From Algoriphagus litoralis (lineage in GTDB: Bacteria > Bacteroidota > Bacteroidia > Cytophagales > Cyclobacteriaceae), in the NCBI RefSeq assembly GCF_003259255.1, contig NZ_QGOL01000003.1, forward strand, positions 423,600 through 487,599: a DNA stretch of 64,000 nt, read 5' to 3'. Position numbers and translations under genes: made by a program. The notes beneath the pieces were generated by a model. It was not told the DNA's origin. It saw only the letters and a program-made list of their open reading frames with translations, and ran no database searches. Shown here in pieces: positions 8,520 through 17,637 of this stretch. Position 1 is the first letter of the stretch. The number at the start of each line of letters is the position of its first letter.

Positions 8520-9398
8520 ATGAATTTTTGGAGAAAACAGCCCGCAGAATTTGATTTTCAAATTAGCAGAGTCTGCAAACACTGCGGAAATACTTTTCAG
8601 GGGAAATACTGCAATCGTTGCGGTGAAAAAGTTCTTGAGAAACGGGACCAAAACTTTAAAAATTACCTGCTGAATCTACTTAACGCCTACACATTTGTTG
8701 ACGGTAAATTTTTCAATAGTCTTCGTACACTTTTACTAAAACCAGGGAAAATTACTTCAGATATTTCAGAGGGAATCACGGTTCCCTACATGCAGCCGAT
8801 CTCTTTTTTCTTTTTGGCCAACTTCATTTATTTTTTCTTTCCGGTCATTCAGACATTCAATACAAATCTATACAATCAACTAAACAAGATGCCATATAGT
8901 GGTTTTGCGAGGGGAAAAGTGGATGAATACCTAAGTAAAGCCAACATTAGTCTTTCAGATTTTTCCTCGATTTATGATCTGAATTCCACCGGAAATTCCA
9001 AACTGATTTTATTCCTTTTTGTCCTGTATCTTCTACCATTTATCATCCTTACCAATTATTCCGATCGGATCAACTTTGTAAAGTATTTTCACCTCAGCTT
9101 GGAGTTTGTGACATTTATCCTGATTGTTCCTACGGTGGGTATGTCATTGGTTACGAGAGGAATTTCTGTGATTCTGGAATCAATCAATAGCAATTGGAAT
9201 GGTGAAATTGGTGATGTTTATTATTCTTTATTTCTTGCTCTTCTTATCTTTTGCTATTTCGTGCCGGCTATTCACAGAGTAATTGGATTCTCTTGGTGGC
9301 GAAGTGTCTTTGGGGGATTTCTCTTGGTTTCTTCTTTGATTTTAGTCATTACGATCTATCGGTTCACCCTTTTTATTGTTACCCTCTACTTGCTTTGA
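8520..9398 (+). CDS. DUF3667 family zinc-ribbon membrane protein
   Basis: A 292-residue protein. The N-terminus has a zinc ribbon with C19, C22, C31 and C34 (CKHCG...CNRCGE), followed by the DUF3667 block with FNSLRTLLLKPGK and MQPISFFF. About five hydrophobic segments fill the rest, so the protein sits in the inner membrane. The family is of unknown function and common in Bacteroidota. Its stop is one base before the ATG of the DoxX gene, which suggests translational coupling. Confidence 0.85.
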   Translation: MNFWRKQPAEFDFQISRVCKHCGNTFQGKYCNRCGEKVLEKRDQNFKNYLLNLLNAYTFVDGKFFNSLRTLLLKPGKITSDISEGITVPYMQPISFFFLANFIYFFFPVIQTFNTNLYNQLNKMPYSGFARGKVDEYLSKANISLSDFSSIYDLNSTGNSKLILFLFVLYLLPFIILTNYSDRINFVKYFHLSLEFVTFILIVPTVGMSLVTRGISVILESINSNWNGEIGDVYYSLFLALLIFCYFVPAIHRVIGFSWWRSVFGGFLLVSSLILVITIYRFTLFIVTLYLL

Positions 9399-9399
9399 A

Positions 9400-9816
9400 A
9401 TGAAAAACTTTTCCGGAACCTCAAAAATTGAATTTGCAAACGTTGGCATTTTATTGATTCGAATTTGGCTAGGAACAGTCATGCTGAAACACAGCGGAAC
9501 TTATCTTTTCCAAGGAAAAGTGCCTGAGCTTGCCGCTTTTCTAGAATCATTAAATTGGCCTTTTCCATTGTTGATGGCTTTTTCTTCCCAAATCGCTGAG
9601 TTTTGCGCAGCTATTTTGATCTTGTTAGGCATTCGGTATGGGGCTTGGCTCATGGCTTTTACTTTAGGCATTGCTGTCATTTTTGCCCATTCGGGAAAGA
9701 TCTATTCAGAAGCCGAATTGCCTTTCAACTATTTTTTAATGGGGTTAGTGCTTTCCTTGACCGGAATGGGAAAGCCAAGTTTGGATTCATTTTTTCAAAA
9801 AAATCGAAAACCTTAG
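9400..9816 (+). CDS. DoxX family membrane protein
   Basis: A 138-residue protein with four hydrophobic segments and the DoxX pattern: ILLIRIWLGTVM at the first helix, then PFPLLMAFSSQIAEFCAAILILLG. DoxX relatives are small quinone-linked or redox-associated membrane proteins; the role here is unknown. The frame is open from a TTG at 9376, but the ATG at 9400, just after the DUF3667 stop, is the natural start. Confidence 0.82.
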   Translation: MKNFSGTSKIEFANVGILLIRIWLGTVMLKHSGTYLFQGKVPELAAFLESLNWPFPLLMAFSSQIAEFCAAILILLGIRYGAWLMAFTLGIAVIFAHSGKIYSEAELPFNYFLMGLVLSLTGMGKPSLDSFFQKNRKP

Positions 9817-9861
9817 TAACAATTTTCGCAGGTTCAATCTTTTAATATTCACTCATCCAAC

Positions 9862-9911
9862 TGTATTGCAATTCATCCCAAATGATGGGGATTGAGCTGA
9901 ATTACAATTCA
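9862..9911. promoter_or_regulatory. Two near-palindromic sites upstream of the molybdenum hydroxylase operon
   Basis: TGTATTGCAATTCA (9862-9875) and TGAATTACAATTCA (9898-9911) each differ by one base from the perfect 14-bp palindrome TGAATTGCAATTCA. Their centres are 36 bp apart and the second lies about 50 bp before the operon's ATG. They look like dimer-binding operator sites for an unknown regulator. Confidence 0.5.
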
Positions 9912-9961
9912 ATATGAAGAAAAAAAAGTCTACATTACTAGTCTGAATAAACTCAATACAC

Positions 9962-10420
9962 ATGGCAAACTTTAATCTGAAAATCAATGGAAAGTCCCAA
10001 TCCGTCGATGTAGAAGACGATACTCCACTTCTGTGGGTGCTTCGCGATCACTTGGGACTGGTCGGCACCAAATTCAGTTGCGGTATCGCGCAGTGCGGTG
10101 CTTGTACCGTTCATATTAATGGAAATGCTACTTTTTCCTGCATGACTCCTATTTCCAGTGTTGGAAATTCTGAAGTGGTGACGATCGAAGGACTTTCCGA
10201 ATCCGGTGATCATCCTGTTCAGAAAGCCTGGGCTGAAGTCGACGTTGCGCAATGTGGGTATTGCCAGGCAGGTCAGATCATGACTGCTGCGGCTTTGTTG
10301 AAAAACAATCCGAATCCAAGTATGGATGAAATTGACAATGCGATGAACCGAAATATCTGCCGCTGTGGCACGTATCACAAGATCCGAGAAGCAGTCGCTT
10401 TAGCCGCTAAATCCAACTAA
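9962..10420 (+). CDS. iorA: Molybdenum hydroxylase small subunit, two [2Fe-2S] clusters (IorA type)
   Basis: A 152-residue iron-sulfur subunit of the xanthine oxidase/aldehyde oxidase family. The N-terminal plant-type ferredoxin cluster is bound by C40, C45, C48 and C60 (CGIAQCGAC...C). The C-terminal helical cluster is bound by C98, C101, C133 and C135 (CGYC...CRC). It passes electrons from the molybdenum subunit encoded 2 nt downstream. No FAD subunit gene is adjacent. That fits the isoquinoline 1-oxidoreductase/aldehyde dehydrogenase type, in which a cytochrome takes the electrons. The gene symbol reflects family likeness and is not a substrate claim. Confidence 0.9.
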   Translation: MANFNLKINGKSQSVDVEDDTPLLWVLRDHLGLVGTKFSCGIAQCGACTVHINGNATFSCMTPISSVGNSEVVTIEGLSESGDHPVQKAWAEVDVAQCGYCQAGQIMTAAALLKNNPNPSMDEIDNAMNRNICRCGTYHKIREAVALAAKSN

Positions 10421-10422
10421 TC

Positions 10423-12588
10423 ATGGCAACACTAACGAAAGCAAGCAGAAGAGACTTCCTCAAAATCGCAGGAACCTCAGTAGGTGGATTGGTGATCGGA
10501 TTCAGCTGGTATAGCTGTGATTCTCCAAAAATGGAAGTGCTTAGCACGGATGAGATCCTTGCTCAGGCTAAAACTTTCAACAGTTATTTGGCTATTTCTC
10601 CAACAGGTGACGTGGTGATTTATTCTCCAAATCCGGAATTGGGACAAAATATCAAGACTTCTTTCCCGATGGTTGTTGCCGAAGAACTAGAGGCGGACTG
10701 GGAAAAAGTAAGAGTCGTACAGGCAAATCTGGATACTGAAAAGTACGACCGCCAGTTGACTGGTGGTTCCGGTGCCATGCCCCATAGCTGGGAGCGATTA
10801 CGCAAAGCTGGGGCAACTGCAAAATATGTCTTGGTGGCCGCTGCCGCAAAGACTTGGAATGTGGACGCATCTGAAGTTACAGTCGAAAAGGGAATCATTT
10901 CTCACAAAGGTTCTGGTAAAAGCGGCCATTTCGGCGAGTTTGTGGCAGAAGCAGCTACCATGACTGCTCCCGAAGAAGTCACGCTCAAGGACAAAAAGGA
11001 CTTCAAAATCATTGGTACTGCGGTGAAAAACGTGGATGCCAAAGAAATGTATACCGGCAAGCCAATGTATGGATTGGATTTTTATAGAGAAGGGATGCTG
11101 CATGCCATGATTCAGCGGGCACCTTTTGGAATGAAAATCAAGTCTGTGGATGATTCTGAAGCTAGAGGTGTATCAGGAGTGAAGGATGTTGTTACATTCG
11201 GTACAAGCGTGGCAGTAGTAGGTACATCTACTTGGCCCTTGATGAAAGCTAAAAAACTCCTTCGCATTGACTATGAACCGGATGGTGATGTAGAAAGCAC
11301 AGCAGATCACGACCGGATTTTTGCTGAATTGATGGCTAATGGTAAAGGAGATGTGAAGCGAAAAGACGGCGACTTTGCTTCGGCAATTAAAGGAGCCGCA
11401 CAAGTAATCGCTGCTGAATATCAGTGTCCATTTGTGGCACACTCTCCAATGGAACCGGAGAATTTCTTCGCCCATGTACAGGGAGATAAAGTGGAGCTGA
11501 TCGGGCCAACTCAAACACCGGATCGTGCAAGACAGGCAACAGCACAACTTTTGGGTATTCCACCAGAAAATATTACGGTTGAAATCACCCGGTTGGGTGG
11601 TGGATTTGGCCGAAGACTTCGAGCTGATTATGTAGAAGAAGCAGTGGAAGTCTCTCGAGCAATGAATGCACCTGTAAAAGTAACCTGGAGTCGAGAAGAT
11701 GAATTAACTGGTGGAGCCTATCGACCTGCTGTACGGTATCGATTTGAAGCAGGATTGGATGCATCGGGAAAAATGATCGCTTACAAATTGAAAGGGGTGG
11801 GAATGAATGCAGGGAATTGCACCCGTGAAAATAACTTCCCTTCCGGAGCTGTTGAAAATGTCTTGATCGAAAGTATTGAACACAAGTCAAGCATCACAAC
11901 CAATGCTTGGAGAGCGCCGATTACCAATTTCTTGGCTTATGCTGAGCAAAGTTTCTTGGATGAAGTAGCCCTTGCCGCAGGCAAAGATCCGGTTCAATTC
12001 CGCTTGGATTTACTTGAGCAGGCTAAAAACTCACCAGTCGGAGGAGAGTTAGGCTACGATGTAGATCGAATGATTAATGTGGTAAAAGCCGCAGCAGAAA
12101 AATCAAATTGGGGTAAAAATCCAAATGTGAAACAAGGTTTCAGCGTGTATTATTCACATCGATCGTACGTAGCGCAGGTAGCGGATATTGAAATGGAGAG
12201 CGGTTCTCCAGTACTCAAAAAAGTCACTGCGGTAACTGATTGCGGAATGGTGGTCAATCCAACTGGTGCAAATCACCAAGTCAGAGGCGGTATTGTGGAT
12301 GGTATGGGCCATGCAATGTATGGAAACCTGACCTTTGAAAACGGAGTTCCAAAGCAGAAAAACTTCGATTCCTATCGCTTGATCCGAATGAAAGAAGTGC
12401 CTGAGATCGATACGCACTTCCTGGACTCCGGATTTGATCCGACTGGATTGGGCGAGCCGGCGCTTCCACCAACAGGAGGAGCGATTGCCAATGCGATTTT
12501 CTCTGCAACAGGAAGAAGACTGAGAAGTCAGCCATTTATTGAGCAGAAGGAGTTTTCAGATATCAAGCTGGAGATTCGAAGAGCTTAA
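10423..12588 (+). CDS. iorB: Molybdenum hydroxylase large subunit, molybdopterin-binding (IorB type)
   Basis: A 721-residue catalytic subunit. The N-terminus carries a twin-arginine signal (S8-RRDFLKIAG) followed by a hydrophobic stretch and a Cys in WYSCDS, so the folded enzyme is probably exported to the periplasm with its small subunit. Family marks include GGGFGRRLRADYV and, near the C-terminus, GLGEPALPP. The Glu in that motif is the conserved active-site base next to the cofactor. The reaction is hydroxylation of an aldehyde or N-heterocycle; the substrate cannot be read from sequence. Maturation factors of the XdhC and MocA type are encoded at 21-22.7 kb. Confidence 0.9.
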   Translation: MATLTKASRRDFLKIAGTSVGGLVIGFSWYSCDSPKMEVLSTDEILAQAKTFNSYLAISPTGDVVIYSPNPELGQNIKTSFPMVVAEELEADWEKVRVVQANLDTEKYDRQLTGGSGAMPHSWERLRKAGATAKYVLVAAAAKTWNVDASEVTVEKGIISHKGSGKSGHFGEFVAEAATMTAPEEVTLKDKKDFKIIGTAVKNVDAKEMYTGKPMYGLDFYREGMLHAMIQRAPFGMKIKSVDDSEARGVSGVKDVVTFGTSVAVVGTSTWPLMKAKKLLRIDYEPDGDVESTADHDRIFAELMANGKGDVKRKDGDFASAIKGAAQVIAAEYQCPFVAHSPMEPENFFAHVQGDKVELIGPTQTPDRARQATAQLLGIPPENITVEITRLGGGFGRRLRADYVEEAVEVSRAMNAPVKVTWSREDELTGGAYRPAVRYRFEAGLDASGKMIAYKLKGVGMNAGNCTRENNFPSGAVENVLIESIEHKSSITTNAWRAPITNFLAYAEQSFLDEVALAAGKDPVQFRLDLLEQAKNSPVGGELGYDVDRMINVVKAAAEKSNWGKNPNVKQGFSVYYSHRSYVAQVADIEMESGSPVLKKVTAVTDCGMVVNPTGANHQVRGGIVDGMGHAMYGNLTFENGVPKQKNFDSYRLIRMKEVPEIDTHFLDSGFDPTGLGEPALPPTGGAIANAIFSATGRRLRSQPFIEQKEFSDIKLEIRRA

Positions 12589-12642
12589 AATTGAAAAATT
12601 TGAAAATTGATTCGATCTAGTGGAATCAATAAAATGAACAAA

Positions 12643-12676
12643 AGCCTCTAAAATTCATTTTAGAGGCTTTTTTTTA
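12643..12676 (+). terminator. Rho-independent terminator of the iorAB operon
   Basis: An 11-bp perfect stem, AGCCTCTAAAA (12643-12653) and TTTTAGAGGCT (12658-12668), with loop TTCA, then a T tract of about eight. Confidence 0.9.
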
Positions 12677-12737
12677 AAATCCAAATATCGAAAACTAAAG
12701 GATAGCTAATTTTTCAATAGTATAATCTTCCAAACTT

Positions 12738-14774
12738 TCAATCAATCTTTTCCGCTTCAGCTCTTAGGATCTCGTTTTCATCTGCTTTTCCAGCAGCAAT
12801 AAAATCCATGGCAGCTTGAGTTTTTTCTTGTCCATTTTTTAGCAAAACCCCCAAAGCAATCATTACTCCGATTCGGGTTCCAGTTTTTTTCGCGGCTGTC
12901 CCAAATAGTGGTTCCAATTCCTCATAGCTTACTTCCTCTGCAAATTCACGGATCGAATCCATTGCTGTTTCCAACTTATCTCCTGAAAAGTTGGTCAGTT
13001 TTTTACCTATTTGCTGAATCTCGTTCAAGGCTTTTTTCTGGCCTTGTGGAGCTGCTTGGGCCTGAGGTTTTGGTTGATTCTGAGTTGGTGCCTGGGTATT
13101 TTGCTTAGCCCAAGTGTCTTTCAGTCCGACTGTTTTGTTGAAAATCAACTTGCCGTCTTTGGAATCCGGATCCAAAGTGAAATATCCCAAGCGCTGGAAT
13201 TGAAACTTATCATCGAGAGTTGCCTTGGCTAGATAAGGCTCCAGATAGGCAGACTTGATCACTCTGAGCGATTCAGGATTAATAAACTCCATGAAACCTT
13301 TCTCCTCATGTGCGTCAGGTGCTTCATCCAAAAACAAACGATCGTATTCTCTGACTTCTGCTTGAATCGCATGAGCTATCGAAACCCAATGCAATGTTCC
13401 CTTCACCTTGCGCTCGCTACCTTCGGTACCACTACCGGATCGGGTTTCCGGATCATAAGTACAGTGAATTTCCATGATATTTCCTGCCGCATCTTTAACC
13501 ACAGTCTCGCCTTTGATGATATAGGCACTTTTCAGACGAACTTCATTACCCAGGGAAAGCCTGAAGAAATTTTTACCTCCGTCTTCTTTGAAATCTTCCT
13601 GCTCGATATACAATTCTCTGGAGAAAGGCACTTCATGCGTTCCAGAATTGGGATCCTCGGGATTATTTTCAAGATGAAGAATTTCTGATTGGTTTTCGGG
13701 ATAGTTTGTGATGACCAGCTTGACCGGATTCAGGACTCCCATTACCCGAGTGGATGTCTTATTCAGATCTTCCCGGATACAAAATTCCAAGAGCGAAACA
13801 TCAGTTACATTGTCCCGTCTCGCAATCCCAGCCAAATCGCTGAATTTACGGATGGAGGTGGGAGTGTAGCCTCTTCTTCTGAGACCTGAGATAGTGGGCA
13901 TGCGAGGATCATCCCATCCTGACACGACTTTATTCTGGACCAGTTCTAGAAGTTTACGCTTGCTCATCACGGTATAGCTCAGATTTCTTCTAGCAAACTC
14001 ACGCTGCTTTGGTCGAAGCTTGGTAGGATCGATGATTTGATCCAGATACCAATCGTACAGTTCCCGGTGGGCTTTAAATTCCAGCGTACAAAGAGAGTGT
14101 GACACTTGCTCAATATAATCCGACTCGCCATGTGCCCAGTCGTACATCGGATAGATGCACCATTTGTTCCCGGTGCGGTGATGATGTGCATTGATGATTC
14201 GATAAAGAATCGGATCACGCATATGCATGTTGGGTGAAGCCATATCTATTTTGGCACGAAGGACATAGCTTCCAGCAGCAAATTCCCCATTTTTCATCCG
14301 CTCAAAAAGCGCTAGGCTTTCTGTCGCTGGTCGATTTCGGAAAGGGCTGTCAGTACCGGGAGTGGTAGGCGTACCTTTTTGCGCAGCTATTTGCTCAGAA
14401 GACTGCTGATCGACGTAGGCTTTATCATCCTTAATCAGTTGTACAGCCCAGTCATGAAGTTGCTGAAAGTAATCCGAGGCATAGCATTCATTTGCCCAAC
14501 GGAAACCCAACCAAGCAATATCCCGCTTGATGGCATCTACGTATTCTTGTTCTTCTTTCGAAGGATTGGTGTCGTCAAAGCGGAGGTTGACGGGAGCGTT
14601 GTACTTTTCACCTAATCCGAAATTGAGACAAATAGAGGCTGCATGTCCGATATGTAGGTAGCCATTAGGCTCAGGAGGAAAACGAAAGCGAAGGTTTTCC
14701 TGAGAAAAGCCCGCTGCCAGATCTTCCTCAATGATATGTTCAATAAAATTCAGTGACTCGGTGGATTCTTTCAT
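12738..14774 (-). CDS. glnS: Glutamine-tRNA ligase with a C-terminal extension
   Basis: A 678-residue class I aminoacyl-tRNA synthetase. HIGHA is at 41-45 and the KMSKS counterpart is VMSKRKLL. The central catalytic domain and the anticodon-binding barrels match GlnRS in order. After residue about 550 comes a Gln/Pro/Ala-rich linker and then a helical domain of about 95 residues that ordinary E. coli-type GlnRS lacks. Bacteroidota homologues are often called GlnRS/YqeY fusions, but I cannot confirm the YqeY identity. ORF extension to an ATG at 14804 is possible, but the promoter at 14791-14820 lies inside it, so the start at 14774 is chosen. Confidence 0.93.
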   Translation of the reverse strand: MKESTESLNFIEHIIEEDLAAGFSQENLRFRFPPEPNGYLHIGHAASICLNFGLGEKYNAPVNLRFDDTNPSKEEQEYVDAIKRDIAWLGFRWANECYASDYFQQLHDWAVQLIKDDKAYVDQQSSEQIAAQKGTPTTPGTDSPFRNRPATESLALFERMKNGEFAAGSYVLRAKIDMASPNMHMRDPILYRIINAHHHRTGNKWCIYPMYDWAHGESDYIEQVSHSLCTLEFKAHRELYDWYLDQIIDPTKLRPKQREFARRNLSYTVMSKRKLLELVQNKVVSGWDDPRMPTISGLRRRGYTPTSIRKFSDLAGIARRDNVTDVSLLEFCIREDLNKTSTRVMGVLNPVKLVITNYPENQSEILHLENNPEDPNSGTHEVPFSRELYIEQEDFKEDGGKNFFRLSLGNEVRLKSAYIIKGETVVKDAAGNIMEIHCTYDPETRSGSGTEGSERKVKGTLHWVSIAHAIQAEVREYDRLFLDEAPDAHEEKGFMEFINPESLRVIKSAYLEPYLAKATLDDKFQFQRLGYFTLDPDSKDGKLIFNKTVGLKDTWAKQNTQAPTQNQPKPQAQAAPQGQKKALNEIQQIGKKLTNFSGDKLETAMDSIREFAEEVSYEELEPLFGTAAKKTGTRIGVMIALGVLLKNGQEKTQAAMDFIAAGKADENEILRAEAEKID

Positions 14775-14790
14775 AATCAGATTAAAGGCC

Positions 14791-14820
14791 CAAAAATACT
14801 TCAATTGATAGGATTTGCAA
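14791..14820 (-). promoter_or_regulatory. Promoter of glnS
   Basis: On the minus strand, TTG (14820-14818), a 19-nt spacer and TATTTTTG (14798-14791) match the Bacteroidota -33/-7 consensus fully. The -7 box is 16 nt upstream of the chosen glnS ATG and helps decide that start. Confidence 0.65.
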
Positions 14821-14868
14821 TTAAAAAAGGAAGGAGCCTGCCTGATCTTATTTCATGATTCGGTCATT

Positions 14869-15216
14869 TTAAATCTCATCCATACCCCGCTCAGGCCAAT
14901 AGGCACCTGTTAATTTCACTTTTTCATTGGCCTCATCCAGTTCAAAAGTAATTTTCATTTCTTCTCTCGCCTGCTCGTGAATCGCCAGACAAGCGTTAAA
15001 GTGAACCAAATCGAAACTGAGTATGAGTGAACCAGCAGTTTTTGACTCGAATTCAGGCCCGGATTTTAGTTGAACTTTTTCTGCGACCGCTCCTTCTTTT
15101 TTGTAGTAGTAGGAGAGGAAGATGCCAAGATCTTTTTCTTTTTGTGATAAAAGAAGTTCTAAATCCCTTTCTGAGTTTTGTGGTGTTGGAAAATCAAAAG
15201 TCCAGGTTTCTTGCAT
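14869..15216 (-). CDS. Hypothetical protein, 115 residues
   Basis: A small acidic protein of unknown family with no signal peptide or membrane helix, mixing helix-forming (20-45) and strand-forming (60-110) sequence. It lies 27 bp after the upstream NAD(P)-binding gene on the same strand and may be the last gene of that operon. A lone -7-like box, TAAATTTG on the minus strand (15246-15239), suggests it may also have its own promoter. Confidence 0.5.
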   Translation of the reverse strand: MQETWTFDFPTPQNSERDLELLLSQKEKDLGIFLSYYYKKEGAVAEKVQLKSGPEFESKTAGSLILSFDLVHFNACLAIHEQAREEMKITFELDEANEKVKLTGAYWPERGMDEI

Positions 15217-15243
15217 ACTGGGTTGGCTTAGGTGATTTCAAAT

Positions 15244-15861
15244 TTACCGTTTGAGCAACTTAAATCCTATCTCCCTTCCTTGACCTTGGACCATAGCCAG
15301 GTTGATCCAAAACCAGGCAAACTGTTCCATTAACTCGAATTTGTCATTTCCTCCAATATCATAACATTCCCCAAATCCTGCGTCTTTGGCCAATTGCTTA
15401 GTGACTTCCTTTGCTGACTTGCTGTCTCCGGCTACAAACGAATCCAAATCGGTCTCACCATATTTAGGGTTTTGCATGTTATTAAAACCGGTGGTGTTGA
15501 AGCATTTGACTACATCAGTGGTTTGGGTGTGGGCTAAGATGGCTTCAGCGGTAGTTTTGAAACCAACCGGACCTCTTCCCATTACGATGTTCATGGAGTC
15601 AATTATTATTTTGCCTGTAGTGTCACCCAGACTTTTGGTTACTTCTACCGCAGCAGGTGCAGGTGTGGCCATAAGGATTATGTCTGATTTTTGTATTGCT
15701 TCAATTATCGGAAAAACCTGCGTATTGGGATTTTTTAGTAACTCTTTACCTTTGAAATTAGAAAGGTCCTTTACTCCGAGATGGATCTCATGTCCTGCTT
15801 TGGCCCATTGCGTAGCCAAGGCACCACCAACATTTCCTGTTCCGATGATTGCTATTTTCAT
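15244..15861 (-). CDS. NADPH-dependent F420 reductase-like NAD(P)-binding protein
   Basis: A 205-residue single-domain Rossmann protein. GTGNVGG at residues 7-13 binds the dinucleotide, and MATPAPAAVE and a FNTTGFNNM segment match the F420 reductase/NADP oxidoreductase coenzyme-binding family. Many Bacteroidota lack F420, so the name gives only the fold; similar proteins serve as ferric reductases or dinucleotide oxidoreductases. It follows the bestrophin gene by 21 bp in the same orientation. Confidence 0.75.
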   Translation of the reverse strand: MKIAIIGTGNVGGALATQWAKAGHEIHLGVKDLSNFKGKELLKNPNTQVFPIIEAIQKSDIILMATPAPAAVEVTKSLGDTTGKIIIDSMNIVMGRGPVGFKTTAEAILAHTQTTDVVKCFNTTGFNNMQNPKYGETDLDSFVAGDSKSAKEVTKQLAKDAGFGECYDIGGNDKFELMEQFAWFWINLAMVQGQGREIGFKLLKR

Positions 15862-15882
15862 AATTTCCTGTTTACAAATTGA

Positions 15883-16818
15883 TTAGAATAAATATCCTTC
15901 AATTACTTCAGTTTTTTGAGGCAATTCTTTTTCCCCAAGCATCTCTTTCAGATCCCGCTCAATGGTATTGCAGAGTGCAGAAAGTGGGACATCCGTGATT
16001 CGGTTTTCAAAGGGATCTTCATTGACTTCCCCAACTTTGGCCTGAATGGAAAATACGAAAGAAATCAGAACCGAAACCGGTATCATCCAGCCGGCAATTT
16101 CTATACGGCTAAAATCGTCGATTAGTGCAATCGGTAAGAGGAAGATGAAAACGTACAAAAAGAGCCTCGTGAAGTAATCATATTGGCGCAAAAGGGGGGT
16201 GTTTTTGATTCGCTCGCAACTTCCCTGATAATTGGCCAAAGCCAACAACTGGCCTTCCATTTGGAAAGAATCAAAACCTCCCAATGTGCCATTTGCCATG
16301 GCTTGGTAGATTTTTTTCCCGATCAGAAGCTGGAGAAAATTGGGCTTGTTTTGGCTTTGAACCATTTCTGAATAGTCCGACTCTGTAAGGAATGAATTGA
16401 GTTCTTGCCAAGTATCCTGATTCCGAAGCTGGATTCGCAACGCATGTACCCAAGCGATGCAGATATAAACCAGCTGCCGTTTAAACCCTTCACTTCGCTC
16501 ATGCTCATAATTGACCTGGTGGGCATGGCTGTCGGTAAACGTGATAATCAATCTGGCCAAAACCCTGCTGGAATTGACAATCCCACCCCAAACAGTCCGG
16601 GCTTCCCACCAGCGTCCATAGGCGCTGTTGTTTCGAAAGGCAATAAAAATAGCCAAAGCACTCCCCAAAATCGCTACGATGGAAAAAGGCAGGGGCACTT
16701 GGGCTATTTCATGTGTATACGTCCACCAAACCCCTAAAGAAACAAGCGCTGAGAATAGCAACTTAGTTTTCACATAGTGGACCACCTTGATGGGATTGAA
16801 ATTTCGTTTAATGATCAT
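15883..16818 (-). CDS. Bestrophin-like anion channel (RFP-TM family)
   Basis: A 311-residue membrane protein of the bestrophin/UPF0187 family. Family landmarks are FRNNSAYGRWWEAR (about 61-74), ANYQGSCERIKNTP near 190, and EDPFENRITDVPL near the C-terminus, with two pairs of membrane helices. Bacterial bestrophins form pentameric ion channels in the inner membrane. It begins 3 bp after the DUF481 gene ends, which argues for coupled expression. Confidence 0.88.
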   Translation of the reverse strand: MIIKRNFNPIKVVHYVKTKLLFSALVSLGVWWTYTHEIAQVPLPFSIVAILGSALAIFIAFRNNSAYGRWWEARTVWGGIVNSSRVLARLIITFTDSHAHQVNYEHERSEGFKRQLVYICIAWVHALRIQLRNQDTWQELNSFLTESDYSEMVQSQNKPNFLQLLIGKKIYQAMANGTLGGFDSFQMEGQLLALANYQGSCERIKNTPLLRQYDYFTRLFLYVFIFLLPIALIDDFSRIEIAGWMIPVSVLISFVFSIQAKVGEVNEDPFENRITDVPLSALCNTIERDLKEMLGEKELPQKTEVIEGYLF

Positions 16819-16821
16819 AAT

Positions 16822-17625
16822 CTATTGCTTGAGTTGATAGCTAAGCCCAAAAGTTAAGATCCGGTCTTCCTGAAGTACTGAAATTGCCACCACTTGCTCC
16901 CGGCTATAACTGTATTGAACAGAGGCATTTAACCCTTTCCAAATTGGTAAATCCAATCCCAAATCCATTTGAAAGCGGTTATTTGGTGTGATATCCAGTC
17001 CTAGCTGCCAATACCCACTGTAAAACAGTCTCAATTTGGAATCCAATAACTTGTGCCATCCAGTCAAATAGAGTGTAGCGCGGGGAAGAGAAATGGTATT
17101 ACTGCCATTGTATTTGGCTTCACTGTATTGGTTCTGTTGAAATCGGGTCGTTTCATAAACCATACTTCCGGATAGTTTGAGCGTAGTTCTTGGCTTTTGG
17201 ATCAGTTGCCAGGTGTACCCCAGCCCTGTAAACCACCTGAAATCGATCTCCCTGCGAAAGTTAGTTTGAACATAGAGCATGGAAAAAGGATAGAATTTTC
17301 GGAATGGCCTGTAATAGAGGTAATTTCTGCTGTTTAGGTCATTGTCCGCTTTGGATCCGCCGAATTCCTGATACAGGCTATTGGCTTGGGACTTGAAAAC
17401 AAAGGCATTTTGCGAATTGCTGACGATCTCCAGTCTACCCCGAATCACAAATAAGTCCACATTTCCCTTTTGATTTACAGCAGTGAATCCAGCTCTCAAC
17501 TGAAATCTTGATGTATCGCTTTCATTCAATTGGGCAAAAGAAGAAAGGGTAAAAAAGTGGAATAATAAAAGTAGCAGACTAGCTTTTGGCAAAGTGACTT
17601 TTCCTCTTTTCTTCCACCTTTTCAT
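16822..17625 (-). CDS. DUF481-like outer-membrane beta-barrel protein
   Basis: A 267-residue protein with a signal peptide ending at SSFAQ (about residue 32) and alternating amphipathic strands to the C-terminus, which ends in the strand LTFGLSYQLKQ. The repeated pattern (FQLRAGFTAVNQKGNVD, then a charged/aromatic strand ladder) resembles the salt-induced outer membrane protein/DUF481 family. Its role is unknown. With the bestrophin channel next to it, a shared role in ion or osmotic handling is possible. Confidence 0.65.
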   Translation of the reverse strand: MKRWKKRGKVTLPKASLLLLLFHFFTLSSFAQLNESDTSRFQLRAGFTAVNQKGNVDLFVIRGRLEIVSNSQNAFVFKSQANSLYQEFGGSKADNDLNSRNYLYYRPFRKFYPFSMLYVQTNFRREIDFRWFTGLGYTWQLIQKPRTTLKLSGSMVYETTRFQQNQYSEAKYNGSNTISLPRATLYLTGWHKLLDSKLRLFYSGYWQLGLDITPNNRFQMDLGLDLPIWKGLNASVQYSYSREQVVAISVLQEDRILTFGLSYQLKQ

Positions 17626-17637
17626 CCCGGCATTCTG

